A DNA stretch of 64,000 nt from Acidovorax delafieldii. Its GTDB lineage: Bacteria; Pseudomonadota; Gammaproteobacteria; Burkholderiales; Burkholderiaceae_C. Of this stretch, positions 16,608-25,535 are shown one piece after another; the first letter of the stretch is position 1, and each line of letters opens with the position of its first letter. The DNA lies in the NCBI GenBank assembly GCA_002377855.1, contig DFQQ01000002.1, positions 40,163 through 104,162 on the forward strand. Direction: 5' to 3'. The notes under the pieces are model-generated. The model did not search any database, was not told the DNA's origin, and worked only from the letters and a program-made list of their open reading frames with translations. Made by a program: the position numbers and the translations under genes.

Positions 16608-19600
16608 TCAGTCCAGCGTCATCAGGCTGGCATTACCGCCCGCAGCGGCGGTGTTCACGCTCAGGGCGCGTTCGATCAGCAGGCGTTCCAGCGGAATGTC
16701 CACGGCGCCGGGCTGCATGGCCGTCACGCCCACGATGGGGCCGGGGCGCTGGGCCAGGGCTGTGCACACGGCCTGTAAGGCCTTGCCATCGCCATGGTGC
16801 AGCACTGCGTCCAGCGCCACGCTGGCATCGGTGAGGGCGTTGTCTTGCAGCACCACCTGGGCTTGCGCTGCGGCGGGCAGCTGGTTGCGCAGGCTGGCTT
16901 GTGCGGTGGGCCACAGCGCCTTGCCGCCGCTGGCCAGCACGGCAGCCGTTTGCACCAGCAAGTCGGTGGGGGACGTTGCCACGCACAGCACATGGGTGCG
17001 GGGGGCCAGGGTGTACACGTTGCGCTCGCCCGTGGGGCCGGGCAGGGTGCGAGAGGTGCCGCTTTGCGTTTCTTGCGCAAAGCGCTGGCAGGTGCTGGCC
17101 AGCGCCGCGTTGCCCTGGCTTTGCGCCCATTGCTGCAGGGCCGACAAGGCGGGCAACTGGCGGTTGCGTGCGGCAGCCTCGGGCGGCGCGGTGCGGTCTG
17201 CGTCGGCAAAGGTGCGGGCCAGCGCATCGGCGGGGCGCTGCGACAGCAGGCGCAGCAGGTACAGCGGCCCACCGGCCTTGGGGCCCGTGCCCGACAGGCC
17301 TTCGCCCCCGAACGGCTGCACACCCACCACGGCGCCCACCATGTTGCGGTTCACGTACACGTTGCCGGCATGGGCGCGGTCCACCACGCGGGCAATGGTT
17401 TCATCGATGCGGGTGTGCACGCCCTGGGTCAGGCCGTAGCCGGTGGCGTTGATCTGGTCCAGCAACTGGTCCAGATTCTTGCGGGCATAGCGCACCAGGT
17501 GCAGCACGGGGCCGAAGACTTCGCGCTGCAGTTCGCCGATGTGGTTCAGCTCGATCAGCGTGGGCGGCACAAAGGTGCCGGGGGCACTGCTCACTGCCAG
17601 GTGGCTGGGGTGCTGGAAAACGCGATGGCCCTGGGCCTTGAACTTTTCGATGTGCTGGACGATGCCGGTTTGCGCTTCAGCATCGATGACGGGGCCCACG
17701 TCCACGCGCAGTTCGGCGGTGTTGCCCACGCGCAGTTCGCCCATGGCGCCTTGCAGCATCTCGACCACGCGGTCGGCGGCTTCTTCCTGCACGCAAAGCA
17801 CGCGCAGGGCCGAGCAGCGCTGGCCTGCGCTGTCAAAGGCGGACGACACAGCATCGCCCACCACTTGCTCGGCGAGCGCCGACGAGTCCACGATCATCGC
17901 GTTCTGCCCACCCGTTTCGGCGATCAGCGGGATGGGACGGCCTGCGGCATCCAGGCGTCCGGCCACGGTGCGTTGCAGAATGCGGGCGACTTCGGTGGAG
18001 CCGGTGAACATCACGCCCATCACGCGCTCATCGCCAATCAGGCGGGCGCCCACAGTTTCGCCCTGGCCGGGCAGCAGTTGCACGGCGGCGCGGGGCACAC
18101 CGGCCTGCCACAGCAGGCGCACGGCTTCGGCGGCGATCAGCGGGGTTTGCTCGGCGGGCTTGGCCAGCACCGGGTTGCCTGCGGCCAATGCGGCGGCGAC
18201 CTGGCCCATGAAGATGGCGAGCGGGAAGTTCCAGGGGCTGATGCAGGCCACCGGGCCCAGAGGGATGTGAGTGGCGTTGTCGAAGGTGCTTTGCACCTGC
18301 GCGGCGTAGTAGCGCAAGAAGTCCACGGCTTCGCGCACTTCGGCCACGGCATTGCTGGCGCTCTTGCCGGCTTCGCGCATCAGCAGGCCCAGCAGGGGCT
18401 GCATGCGCTCTTCCAGCAGGTCGGCGGTGCGCAGCAGGGCGGCGGCGCGCTCGGCGGGCGGTGTGGCGGCCCAAGGGGCTGCGGCGGCCTGGGCGTGCGC
18501 CAGGGCGTGGTCCACATCGGCGGTGGTTGCTTCTTGCACCTGGCCCACCACATCGTTGCGGTCGGCGGGGTTGCGCACGGGTTGGGTGGGGCCGGCGGGC
18601 ACGTCAGTGGCCAGCAGGGGCGCTGCCGCCCAGGCGTGGCTTGCCGTGGTTTGCAGCGTGGCGGCCAGCTCGGTCAGCGTGTTTTCGTTGGACAAATCCA
18701 GCCCGCGCGAGTTGGCGCGGTGGGCGCCATACAGACCCTGAGGCGTGGCAATACGGGGGTGAGGCAGGCCGGCAGTGCCTTCGGTGGCGGCTTGCTGGTC
18801 CACCACTTGCACAGGGCTCTTCACCAGCTCGTCGAGCGCAATGGTTTCGTCGGCAATGCGGTTCACGAAGGAGGTGTTGGCACCGTTCTCCAGCAGGCGG
18901 CGCACCAGGTAGGCCAGCAGCGTTTCGTGGGTGCCCACAGGGGCGTAGATGCGGCAGGGGCGGCCCAGCTTGCCTGCGGTGATGGCGCCCACCACCTGCT
19001 CATACAGCGGCTCGCCCATGCCGTGCAGGCACTGGAACTCGTACTGCCCGGCGTAGTAGTTGCTGCCCGCCAGGAGGTAGATGGTGGCCAGCGTTTCGGC
19101 GTTGTGCGTGGCGAACTGGGGGTATACGGCCTCGGGCGCGGCCAGCAGCTTCTTGGCGCACGCGATGTACGAAATATCGGTGTGCACCTTGCGCGTGTAC
19201 ACGGGGTAGTCTTCCAGGCCATCGACCTGGGCGCGTTTGATCTCGCTGTCCCAGTAGGCGCCTTTGACCAGGCGCACCATCAGGCGGCGCTGGGTGCGGC
19301 GGGCCAAGTCCACCACGTAGTCGATAACGAACGGGCAGCGCTTTTGGTAGGCCTGGATGACGAAGCCAATGCCGTTCCAGCCTGTCAGGGCGGGTTCGTG
19401 GCACAGGCGTTCGAGCAGGTCCAGCGACAGCTCCAGGCGGTCGGTCTCTTCGGCGTCGATGTTCAGGCCAATGTCGTATTGCTTGGCCAGCACCGTGAGG
19501 CGCAACACCAGCGGGTACAGCTCGTCCATCACGCGGTCGAACTGCGCGCGGCTGTAGCGGGGGTGCAGGGCCGAGAGCTTGATGGAGATGCCCGGGCCTT

Positions 19601-20363
19601 CGTAAATGCCGCGCCCGGCGGACGCCTTGCCGATGGCGTGGATGGCCTGCTCGTACGACGCGTAATAGCGCTTGGCATCTTCGCTGGTCAGCGCGGCTTC
19701 GCCCAGCATGTCGTACGAATAGCGAAAGCCCTCGGCCTCCATCGTGCGGGCGTTGCGCAGGGCTTCGTCAATGGTCTCGCCGGTCACAAACTGCTCGCCC
19801 ATCATGCGCATGGCCATGTCCACGCCCTTGCGGATCAGGGGCTCACCGCCCTTGCCGATCAGGCGGCCCAGCGATGCCCCGAGGCTGCCTTCGCTGTGCG
19901 TGGCCACCAGCTTGCCAGTAATCAGCAGGCCCCAGGTGGCGGCGTTGACGAACAGCGAGGGGCTTTTGCCCAGGTGCGAATCCCACTGGCCGTTGCTGAT
20001 CTTGTCGCGGATGAGTGCATCGCGCGTGGCTTTGTCGGGGATGCGCAGCAGCGCCTCGGCCAGGCACATCAGCGCCACGCCTTCTTGTGACGACAGCGAA
20101 AACTCTTGCAGCAGCCCCTGCACCAGGCCAGCCCGGCCGGCGCTGGCCTTGCGCTCGCGCAGCGACTTGGCAATGCGCAGCGCCAGTTGCTGCGATGCCG
20201 TGGCCAGCTCTTGCGGCAGGCGGGCCTGGGCCAGCAGGGGGGGCAGGGCCTCAGGCTCGGGGCGGCGGTAGGCGGCGGTGATAGGCGCGCGCAGCGGGTT
20301 GGTGAGCGGGGTGCGGGGCGCGAACTGGGCGAACGGAGGGGTCGGTGCGGTGGGTTGCGTCAT
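16608..20363 (-). CDS. putA: bifunctional proline dehydrogenase / L-glutamate gamma-semialdehyde dehydrogenase
   Basis: PutA oxidises proline to glutamate in two steps using FAD and NAD+. The 1251-residue protein has a PRODH alpha-domain region, the PRODH barrel (GPGISIKLSALHPRYSRAQFDR, MVRLVKGAYWDSEIKRAQ) and the ALDH module with ETGGQNAMIVDSSAL and the catalytic Cys in SAGQRCSALRVLC. A C-terminal ALDH-superfamily-like domain follows. Unlike E. coli PutA there is no N-terminal ribbon-helix-helix DNA-binding domain, so it is probably not its own repressor; the divergent Lrp-type gene is the likely regulator. Start is the ATG at 20363 (MTQPTAPTPPFAQ); a start 48 bp upstream would lie in the control region. 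Confidence 0.96.
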   Translation of the reverse strand: MTQPTAPTPPFAQFAPRTPLTNPLRAPITAAYRRPEPEALPPLLAQARLPQELATASQQLALRIAKSLRERKASAGRAGLVQGLLQEFSLSSQEGVALMCLAEALLRIPDKATRDALIRDKISNGQWDSHLGKSPSLFVNAATWGLLITGKLVATHSEGSLGASLGRLIGKGGEPLIRKGVDMAMRMMGEQFVTGETIDEALRNARTMEAEGFRYSYDMLGEAALTSEDAKRYYASYEQAIHAIGKASAGRGIYEGPGISIKLSALHPRYSRAQFDRVMDELYPLVLRLTVLAKQYDIGLNIDAEETDRLELSLDLLERLCHEPALTGWNGIGFVIQAYQKRCPFVIDYVVDLARRTQRRLMVRLVKGAYWDSEIKRAQVDGLEDYPVYTRKVHTDISYIACAKKLLAAPEAVYPQFATHNAETLATIYLLAGSNYYAGQYEFQCLHGMGEPLYEQVVGAITAGKLGRPCRIYAPVGTHETLLAYLVRRLLENGANTSFVNRIADETIALDELVKSPVQVVDQQAATEGTAGLPHPRIATPQGLYGAHRANSRGLDLSNENTLTELAATLQTTASHAWAAAPLLATDVPAGPTQPVRNPADRNDVVGQVQEATTADVDHALAHAQAAAAPWAATPPAERAAALLRTADLLEERMQPLLGLLMREAGKSASNAVAEVREAVDFLRYYAAQVQSTFDNATHIPLGPVACISPWNFPLAIFMGQVAAALAAGNPVLAKPAEQTPLIAAEAVRLLWQAGVPRAAVQLLPGQGETVGARLIGDERVMGVMFTGSTEVARILQRTVAGRLDAAGRPIPLIAETGGQNAMIVDSSALAEQVVGDAVSSAFDSAGQRCSALRVLCVQEEAADRVVEMLQGAMGELRVGNTAELRVDVGPVIDAEAQTGIVQHIEKFKAQGHRVFQHPSHLAVSSAPGTFVPPTLIELNHIGELQREVFGPVLHLVRYARKNLDQLLDQINATGYGLTQGVHTRIDETIARVVDRAHAGNVYVNRNMVGAVVGVQPFGGEGLSGTGPKAGGPLYLLRLLSQRPADALARTFADADRTAPPEAAARNRQLPALSALQQWAQSQGNAALASTCQRFAQETQSGTSRTLPGPTGERNVYTLAPRTHVLCVATSPTDLLVQTAAVLASGGKALWPTAQASLRNQLPAAAQAQVVLQDNALTDASVALDAVLHHGDGKALQAVCTALAQRPGPIVGVTAMQPGAVDIPLERLLIERALSVNTAAAGGNASLMTLD

Positions 20364-20447
20364 GGCGAGACCTGAGGGTGGAAGGGGTGTGCCAAACACG
20401 ATTTGGCGCAATGACAGCGATGATCCCTGGACTTGAGGCGAATGAAT

Positions 20448-20474
20448 ATTCGAAGAATGCGCTATCTTTCGAAT
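20448..20474. promoter_or_regulatory. inverted-repeat operator in the putA / lrp-type intergenic region
   Basis: ATTCGAA (20448-20454) and TTCGAAT (20468-20474) form a 27-bp dyad in the 132-bp gap between putA and the regulator. Position and symmetry suit binding by the Lrp-type protein, but this is inference. Confidence 0.5.
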
Positions 20475-20495
20475 AATTCACTAAAAAATAGCGGT

Positions 20496-20966
20496 ATGGA
20501 AAACGATCTGGACAGAATCGACCGAAGAATCTTGTCAATCCTGCAAGAAGACGGACGCATTGCCAACTTGAAGCTTGCCGAAGCTGTTGCTTTGTCGCCC
20601 ACCGCCGTACTGGCACGGGTGCAGCGCCTTACGCGCGACGGCTTCATCCTGGGCTACGAGGCGCGCCTGAACCCCATGAAGCTGGGCGCAGGCATGCTGG
20701 TGTTTGTGGAGGTGCTGCTGGACCGCACCACCCTCAATGTGTTCGACCAGTTCAAGGCGGCGGTGCAGGTGCACCCCGAGATCATGGAGTGCCATCTTGT
20801 AGCGGGCGGCTTTGATTACTTGCTCAAAACCCGCGCCGCTGACATGAACGCCTACCGGGTGTTCGCGGGCAACGTGCTGTGGCAGTTGCCCGGCGTGCGT
20901 GAGACCCGCACCTACGCGGTGATGGAAGAGGTCAAGCACAGCAACCATCTCCATGTGCATGTGTGA
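20496..20966 (+). CDS. Lrp/AsnC-family transcriptional regulator (PutR-like)
   Basis: A 156-aa regulator with the Lrp winged HTH (DLDRIDRRILSILQEDGRIANLKLAEAVALSPTAVLARVQRLTRDGFI, residues 4-52) and the RAM ligand-binding domain (FVEVLLDRTTLNVFDQF ... VAGGFDYLLKTRAADMNAYRVFAGNVLWQLPGV). I take the ATG at 20496; upstream in-frame ATGs run through the operator. Divergence from putA suggests that it activates proline catabolism in response to proline, as PutR does in other proteobacteria. Confidence 0.9.
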   Translation: MENDLDRIDRRILSILQEDGRIANLKLAEAVALSPTAVLARVQRLTRDGFILGYEARLNPMKLGAGMLVFVEVLLDRTTLNVFDQFKAAVQVHPEIMECHLVAGGFDYLLKTRAADMNAYRVFAGNVLWQLPGVRETRTYAVMEEVKHSNHLHVHV

Positions 20967-21166
20967 CCAAGGCCAGGGCACAGGTGCCTGCTGCGCGCGC
21001 TCGTCCGCGCGATCGCGCAAATTCCGCAAGGGCTTGGTTTCCGCTCTGTATCCAAGTGTTTCTATGGCGCGGCAGTGGCTGTAGATGCAACGTTTACGCT
21101 TGGGCGCGAACGGGCTGGCGCCGCATAATGCAGCCACAATTTCAGCCGATACCCGAGGAGAAGAAT

Positions 21167-21466
21167 ATGACCGCATTGCCTTACGCAGTGGCCGCCGCCC
21201 TGGCTGCCGCCTTGTTCAGCCCCGCCGCATCTGCGGCCTGCTATTACATCTATGCGGCCGATTCCGAATTGATCTACCGGTCTTATGAGCCACCGGTGGA
21301 CATGTCTTACCCGCTGCACCAGACGCTGCCTGCTGTGGCGCCGGGCGGAAAGATGGTGTTTTCGCTGGATTCCCAGGGGTGTGAACTCACCATCAACAAG
21401 CTGCCCACGCGCGGCAAGTCTTCCGCAGTTCCGGCGCCACGTGCGCGCCGCGCAGATCGCGGTTGA
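21167..21466 (+). CDS. small exported hypothetical protein
   Basis: A 99-residue protein with a clear signal peptide (MTALPYAVAAALAAALFSPAASA, cleavage before ACYYIY), then YAADSELIYRSYEPPVDMSYPLHQTLPAVAPGGKMVF and a basic tail. GAGGAG at 21155-21160 decides the ATG at 21167 over an upstream start at 20963. There are two cysteines in the mature part. Function unknown; it is seen as a conserved small periplasmic protein. Confidence 0.75.
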   Translation: MTALPYAVAAALAAALFSPAASAACYYIYAADSELIYRSYEPPVDMSYPLHQTLPAVAPGGKMVFSLDSQGCELTINKLPTRGKSSAVPAPRARRADRG

Positions 21467-21523
21467 GCCTCCGCAGCCCGGGCATGCCGCTTTGGCGGGC
21501 CGAGAGCCTGAGACAATCAGGGG

Positions 21524-22984
21524 ATGAGCGAACAGACAGAACCACTCTCCCCACCAATTCAAGACGCCCCGGACCAGCCCGATCTGCCCGAAGGCTGGCT
21601 GGCCGTCCAGTCCATGGACCTGGATGCCCAGGGCGTTGCCCGCAAGCCCGACGGCAAGGTCGTTTTCATTGATGGCGCGCTGCCGTTCGAGTGGGTCAGT
21701 GCCAACACCCACCGCAAAAAGAACAACTGGGAACAAGCCAGCCTGACGGACATCCACCGCGAGTCCTCGCAGCGCGTGCGCCCCGGCTGCCCGCACTTTG
21801 GCCTGCACGCTGGCGCTTGTGGCGGCTGCAAGATGCAGCACCTGGACACGCGCGCCCAGGTGGCCGTCAAGCAGCGCGCGCTGGAAGACAACCTCTGGCA
21901 CCTGGGCAAAGTGAAGGCCGAGACCATCCTTCGTCCCATTGAAGGCCCCGCATGGGGCTACCGTTACCGCGCCCGCCTGGCCGTGCGCCATGTCATCAAA
22001 AAGGGCACGGTGCTGGTGGGCTTTCATGAGCGCAAGAGCCGCTACGTGGCTGACATGGAAGTCTGCCCGGTTCTGCCTCCGCATGTCAGCGCCATGCTGA
22101 TGCCACTGCGCGGCCTGATTGCCGGGATGGACGCGCGCGACACCTGCCCTCAGATCGAACTGGCCTGCGGCGACCACGTTACGGCCCTGGTGCTGCGCCA
22201 CCTGGAGCCTTTGTCTGCAGACGACCTGGCCCGCCTGCGTGCCTTTGCCGCACAACACCATGTGCAATGGTGGCTGCAGCCCAAGGGCCCTGACACGGTG
22301 AAGCTGCTGGACGAAGGAGGCGAGACGCTGTCCTATGCGCTGCCCGACTTCGGTATCACCATGCCGTTCAAGCCCACCGATTTCACGCAGGTCAACCCGC
22401 ACATCAACCGCGTGCTGGTGTCGCGCGCCCTGCGTTTGCTCGACGTGCAAAAACACGAGAGGGTGATCGACTGGTTCTGCGGCCTGGGCAACTTTACGCT
22501 GCCCCTGGCCACCCAGGCGCGCGAGGTGCTGGGCATTGAGGGCAGTGAAGCCTTGGTTGCCCGCTCGCGTGAAAATTACAAGTCGAATCAGACTCAGAGG
22601 CAGGAAGGTAAAGCGCTGGCAGCTACTGATTTTGTAGCGCGTAACCTGTTCGAGATGACACCCGAGATGCTGATCGCCGACGGCACGGCAGACAAGTGGC
22701 TGGTGGACCCCCCGCGTGAGGGCGCTTTTGCCCTGGCAAAGGCGCTGGCAGATATCGAGCAGGCCCGGTTGGGGGCTGAAGACGCGCCACCGCTGCCCGC
22801 AGGCGCCCAGCACTGGAAAGCGCCCCAGCGCATCGTCTACGTGAGCTGCAACCCCGCCACCTTGGCGCGGGATGCGGGCTTGCTGGTGCATTTGGGGGGC
22901 TACCGCTGCGTGGCGGCGGGCATGGTCAACATGTTTCCGCACACCGCCCACGTCGAGAGCATGGCGGTGTTTGAACGGGCCTGA
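21524..22984 (+). CDS. rlmD: 23S rRNA (uracil-1939-C5)-methyltransferase
   Basis: SAM-dependent methylation of U1939 of 23S rRNA, family TrmA/RumA. The 486-aa protein has the N-terminal TRAM-like region and the 4Fe-4S cysteine cluster (CPHFGLHAGACGGCKMQH near residue 87). The SAM motif is VIDWFCGLGNFTLPLA, followed by VDPPREGAFALAKAL and the catalytic Cys in YVSCNPATLARDAG. Between the SAM-binding strands and the next conserved block, residues around 352-372 (SNQTQRQEGKALAATDFVAR) come from an in-frame copy of the palindromic element (22586-22637). Confidence 0.94.
   Translation: MSEQTEPLSPPIQDAPDQPDLPEGWLAVQSMDLDAQGVARKPDGKVVFIDGALPFEWVSANTHRKKNNWEQASLTDIHRESSQRVRPGCPHFGLHAGACGGCKMQHLDTRAQVAVKQRALEDNLWHLGKVKAETILRPIEGPAWGYRYRARLAVRHVIKKGTVLVGFHERKSRYVADMEVCPVLPPHVSAMLMPLRGLIAGMDARDTCPQIELACGDHVTALVLRHLEPLSADDLARLRAFAAQHHVQWWLQPKGPDTVKLLDEGGETLSYALPDFGITMPFKPTDFTQVNPHINRVLVSRALRLLDVQKHERVIDWFCGLGNFTLPLATQAREVLGIEGSEALVARSRENYKSNQTQRQEGKALAATDFVARNLFEMTPEMLIADGTADKWLVDPPREGAFALAKALADIEQARLGAEDAPPLPAGAQHWKAPQRIVYVSCNPATLARDAGLLVHLGGYRCVAAGMVNMFPHTAHVESMAVFERA
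22586..22637 (-). repeat. dispersed palindromic element, copy d (inside rlmD)
   Basis: Reverse-orientation copy with AAGCGCTGGCAGCTACTGAT and TTTGTAG; the left arm is degenerate. It is translated in frame within rlmD. Confidence 0.6.
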
Positions 22985-23106
22985 ACGGAGCTGGATGAAT
23001 TGCGCGGTGGCGCACAGGTGTCACTGCGCTGCCCATCATCCATCATCACTATGCGGGCCGGCGCCCATTGTCCTGGAGTGTGAAGCGTGGGGGATGGGGC
23101 GTGGGG

Positions 23107-23466
23107 TCAGCCGGGGCTTCGGGTGCCCGCCCCCTTGCTGTCAGCCGTGGCGCTTTTCTTTTCAGGCTTGTCGTTCTTGTCGATGACCGACGGGCTGCCT
23201 TCGAGCTTGTTTTCGCGCATGTACGCGTCCATTTCCTTCCACCCTGCGAACACCGCGGCTTTCGAAGCCTTGGGGTTGAGGGTGTAGCAGTCTTCCAGCC
23301 CGCGCAGCGCGTGGCGGCACGCGCCACCAATGGCCTTGGATTCCTCCTCGCGCTGCGCAATTCGCGGGTCGGGCCAGATCCCCGGGATCTCGCACCCCGC
23401 CAGCAGGACGGCAGCGGCGGCCGCAACAAGCAGACGCGGGGAGAGGGCGCGGAGGTGTAGAGACAT
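23107..23466 (-). CDS. small outer-membrane-type lipoprotein, hypothetical
   Basis: A 119-aa protein with a lipoprotein signal (SPRLLVAAAAAVLLAGCEIPG, lipobox LAGC at residue 25). The mature part contains two further cysteines (GACRHALRGLEDCYTLNPKASKAAVFAGWKEMDAYM) and ends in a Lys/Ser-rich tail. There is no known enzymatic motif. It is monocistronic and divergent from the HbpS-like gene. Confidence 0.78.
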   Translation of the reverse strand: MSLHLRALSPRLLVAAAAAVLLAGCEIPGIWPDPRIAQREEESKAIGGACRHALRGLEDCYTLNPKASKAAVFAGWKEMDAYMRENKLEGSPSVIDKNDKPEKKSATADSKGAGTRSPG

Positions 23467-23665
23467 GTTGGCTGATTATCGGCAGACTGGGGCCAAACCT
23501 TGAGAGTTCCGTGTAGCAGGGGCAACACAAGCCGAGGTCCAAAGATTCATGCACTGCAGGTATGAACTCTTTCAACCCACGTTGCCAGCGCAGCCGCTGC
23601 CGGGGCGCTATGCTCCCGTGGCGTTGGCAGCGGACTGATCCCGTGCCCGCCTCAAAGGACACTCC

Positions 23666-24073
23666 ATGAAAACCAAATTCGAACTCGAACTCGCCGATGT
23701 CAAACGCATCGCCGCCGCTGCCGAAGCGGAAGCGGTCCAGAACCAGTGGGCCGTCACCATCGCCATCGTTGACGACGGCGGGCATTTGCTGTGGCTGCAG
23801 CGGCTGGACGGTGCGCCCGCCATTTCTTCGCACATCGCTCCTGCCAAGGCGCACACGGCGGCCCTGGGGCGGCGCGAAAGCAAGGTGTATGAGGACGTCA
23901 TCAACGGCGGTCGTACGTCGTTCCTCAGCGCGCCTGCAGTGGCTGGCATGCTCGAAGGAGGGGTGCCCATCCTCAAAGACGGGCAATGCCTGGGAGCGGT
24001 GGGCGTGAGCGGGGTCAAGTCGACGGAAGATGCGCAGATCGCCCGTGCGGGGATTGCAGCGATCGGGCTGTGA
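23666..24073 (+). CDS. GlcG/HbpS family heme-binding-type protein
   Basis: A 135-aa protein of the GlcG/HbpS (DUF336) family: MKTKFELELADVKRIAAAAEAEA, IAIVDDGGHLLWLQRLDGA, and the conserved end GGVPILKDGQCLGAVGVSGVKSTEDAQIARAGI. Members bind heme or are encoded with glycolate or corrin enzymes; a specific role cannot be assigned. A strong terminator follows at 24112. Proximity to hemP and the TonB block may be meaningful but is not proof. Confidence 0.88.
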   Translation: MKTKFELELADVKRIAAAAEAEAVQNQWAVTIAIVDDGGHLLWLQRLDGAPAISSHIAPAKAHTAALGRRESKVYEDVINGGRTSFLSAPAVAGMLEGGVPILKDGQCLGAVGVSGVKSTEDAQIARAGIAAIGL

Positions 24074-24111
24074 GGGCGCTCGGGTAGAAGCTGTCATGGC
24101 TGGCCCCCCAT

Positions 24112-24140
24112 AAAAAAACCGGCCCAAGGCCGGTTTTTTT
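24112..24140. terminator. bidirectional terminator after HbpS-like gene and hemP
   Basis: 13-bp stem AAAAAAACCGGCC / GGCCGGTTTTTTT with a 3-nt loop; A-run and T-run allow use from both sides. Confidence 0.88.
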
Positions 24141-24253
24141 ATGGGGAACGGATCGCGGAGAAAAAAAGCCTGGCTACGCGGGATGAACCGTTGGCTGGCA
24201 AAAACGACCCTTGCGGACTGCTGTTGAGCCCGGGAGTCGCCCCACGATGAAAC

Positions 24254-24472
24254 TCATTTGGTCAGGATCAACTTGCCCAGCTTGGTTGCCTGCAGGCGAT
24301 ACAAAGAGCCGTTGTGGCTGATGGCCACGGCCTTTTGACCTTGCAGCAACGCGCTGCTGTCCACAGCCAGCACGGGGCCTTCAGTGGCCGCTGCAGAGGA
24401 GGACGGGGCTGAAGCGGCGGCAGAGGCCATGGAGGAGCGCAAGAACGAGGCGGTGGTCAAGGTGGCTTGCAT
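24254..24472 (-). CDS. hemP: hemin uptake protein HemP
   Basis: A 72-aa protein ending VAISHNGSLYRLQATKLGKLILTK, the HemP/HmuP signature (H.G..Y.L..T..GKLILTK). The N-terminal 40 residues are Ala/Ser-rich and variable. Family members are small regulators or accessory factors needed for heme receptor expression. I start at the ATG at 24472; a longer frame would include the Fur-box-like site at 24512. It is transcribed leftward, downstream of the TonB block. Confidence 0.88.
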   Translation of the reverse strand: MQATLTTASFLRSSMASAAASAPSSSAAATEGPVLAVDSSALLQGQKAVAISHNGSLYRLQATKLGKLILTK

Positions 24473-24511
24473 GTCTGTGTTCCTGAAGCGGGGTGATGCT
24501 GTCGATGCGCT

Positions 24512-24530
24512 AATGATAACGATTCGCAAT
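24512..24530 (-). promoter_or_regulatory. Fur-box-like site upstream of hemP
   Basis: Read on the minus strand: ATTGCGAATCGTTATCATT, a good match to the beta-proteobacterial Fur pattern (ATTGCGAAT..TTATCATT). It lies 40 bp upstream of the hemP start. Confidence 0.7.
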
Positions 24531-24684
24531 TACTTGGCAAGCGATTTCTTCAGAATATTGGGAATATTTGTGTGCCGAGGTGTGACAGGGCGACGTGCGA
24601 TGGATTGCTGCCCTGCGAAGGGTGATGACCGCAGTGCTGGCGGCGGACATCAGCGGTGTGGACGCATGGACATTCGTCCCCTCC

Positions 24685-24849
24685 TCACCGCTCGGTGTCA
24701 TTTCCTTGTTTGCCCGTGACTGCCGAGACAAAAAGCTCTATCGCCACGCAAAGGGCGTACAACACCCCCGCCAGCCGGCCCTGCCCGGCGAACAGCAGCG
24801 CCAGGCCAACGACGGCAAAGGCGAAATGGAGCGCATAGCGGAGTTTCAT
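24685..24849 (-). CDS. small membrane protein, hypothetical (54 aa)
   Basis: A 54-residue ORF with a strong Shine-Dalgarno (TAGGAGAAAT, minus strand) just before the ATG at 24849. It has two hydrophobic segments (YALHFAFAVVGLALLFAG and LAGVLYALCVAIELFVSAVTG) followed by a polar tail. It lies between exbD and hemP on the same strand, so it may belong to the iron/heme block. No named family is recognised. Confidence 0.6.
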   Translation of the reverse strand: MKLRYALHFAFAVVGLALLFAGQGRLAGVLYALCVAIELFVSAVTGKQGNDTER

Positions 24850-25035
24850 GGGATTTCTCCTAGGGGGTGCCTGGCCCGCAGCAACCGCTGCGCTGAGGCC
24901 GCTGGTTGCGGGGGGGAAGGGGTTGCCTGCACGTTCACTCTGGGGTTCAGTTGCTGCTGACAGCCGCCAGTCAACAACCGAGTGAGCGGTGCCTTTGCAG
25001 ACGCCGGGTTTTTGTGCGCCAGCCCTTCCAACGCA

Positions 25036-25066
25036 AAAAGCCCCGGGCACCAGGCACGGGGCTTTT
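25036..25066 (-). terminator. terminator downstream of exbD
   Basis: Stem AAAAGCCCCG / CGGGGCTTTT with an 11-nt loop; read leftward it ends the tonB-exbB-exbD transcript. Confidence 0.8.
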
Positions 25067-25121
25067 CGAGTGGAGCACTCACGGATGGCGTCCGGCGTTG
25101 CGGCCTGTGCACAGCGTTGGG

Positions 25122-25532
25122 TTACTGCTGTGGGTCCGTCACAAAGCCGATTTTGCGCACGCCCGCGCGTTGCGCTGCGGCCATGGCCGTGGCCACCTTC
25201 TCGTAGCGCACGGCCTTGTCGCCGCGGATGTGCAGGTCGGGCTGCGGCTCCTTGACGGCTTCGGCTTGCAGGCGAGGGAAGAGTTCTTCCTCGGTCACTT
25301 CCGATTCGTTCCAGTAGTACTTGCCTTCAGACGAAACGCTCAGGCGCACGGTTTCAGGCTTTACGTCCTCGGGCTGGTTGGTAGCCCGAGGCAGGTCGAC
25401 GTTGACCGAGTGTTTCATCACCGGCACGGTGATGATGAAGATGATGAGCAGCACCAACATCACGTCCACCAGGGGCGTCATGTTGATCTCGTTCATCACC
25501 TCATCGGAGCTGTCCTGGGTTCCGAACGACAT
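25122..25532 (-). CDS. exbD: biopolymer transport protein ExbD
   Basis: Part of the ExbB-ExbD proton-driven motor that energises TonB. The 136-aa protein begins with a short cytoplasmic segment and one transmembrane helix containing the essential Asp (NMTPLVDVMLVLLIIFIITVP). A periplasmic domain follows, ending RAGVRKIGFVTDPQQ. The start is 3 bp after the exbB stop in the order tonB-exbB-exbD, so it is a tightly packed operon. Confidence 0.95.
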   Translation of the reverse strand: MSFGTQDSSDEVMNEINMTPLVDVMLVLLIIFIITVPVMKHSVNVDLPRATNQPEDVKPETVRLSVSSEGKYYWNESEVTEEELFPRLQAEAVKEPQPDLHIRGDKAVRYEKVATAMAAAQRAGVRKIGFVTDPQQ

Positions 25533-25535
25533 GGC

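Noticed and set aside
16794..20090. 1098-codon open frame antisense to putA
   Set aside because: It mirrors a high-GC gene with recognisable domains on the other strand; its composition is His/Gln/Gly/Ala-rich without any motif.
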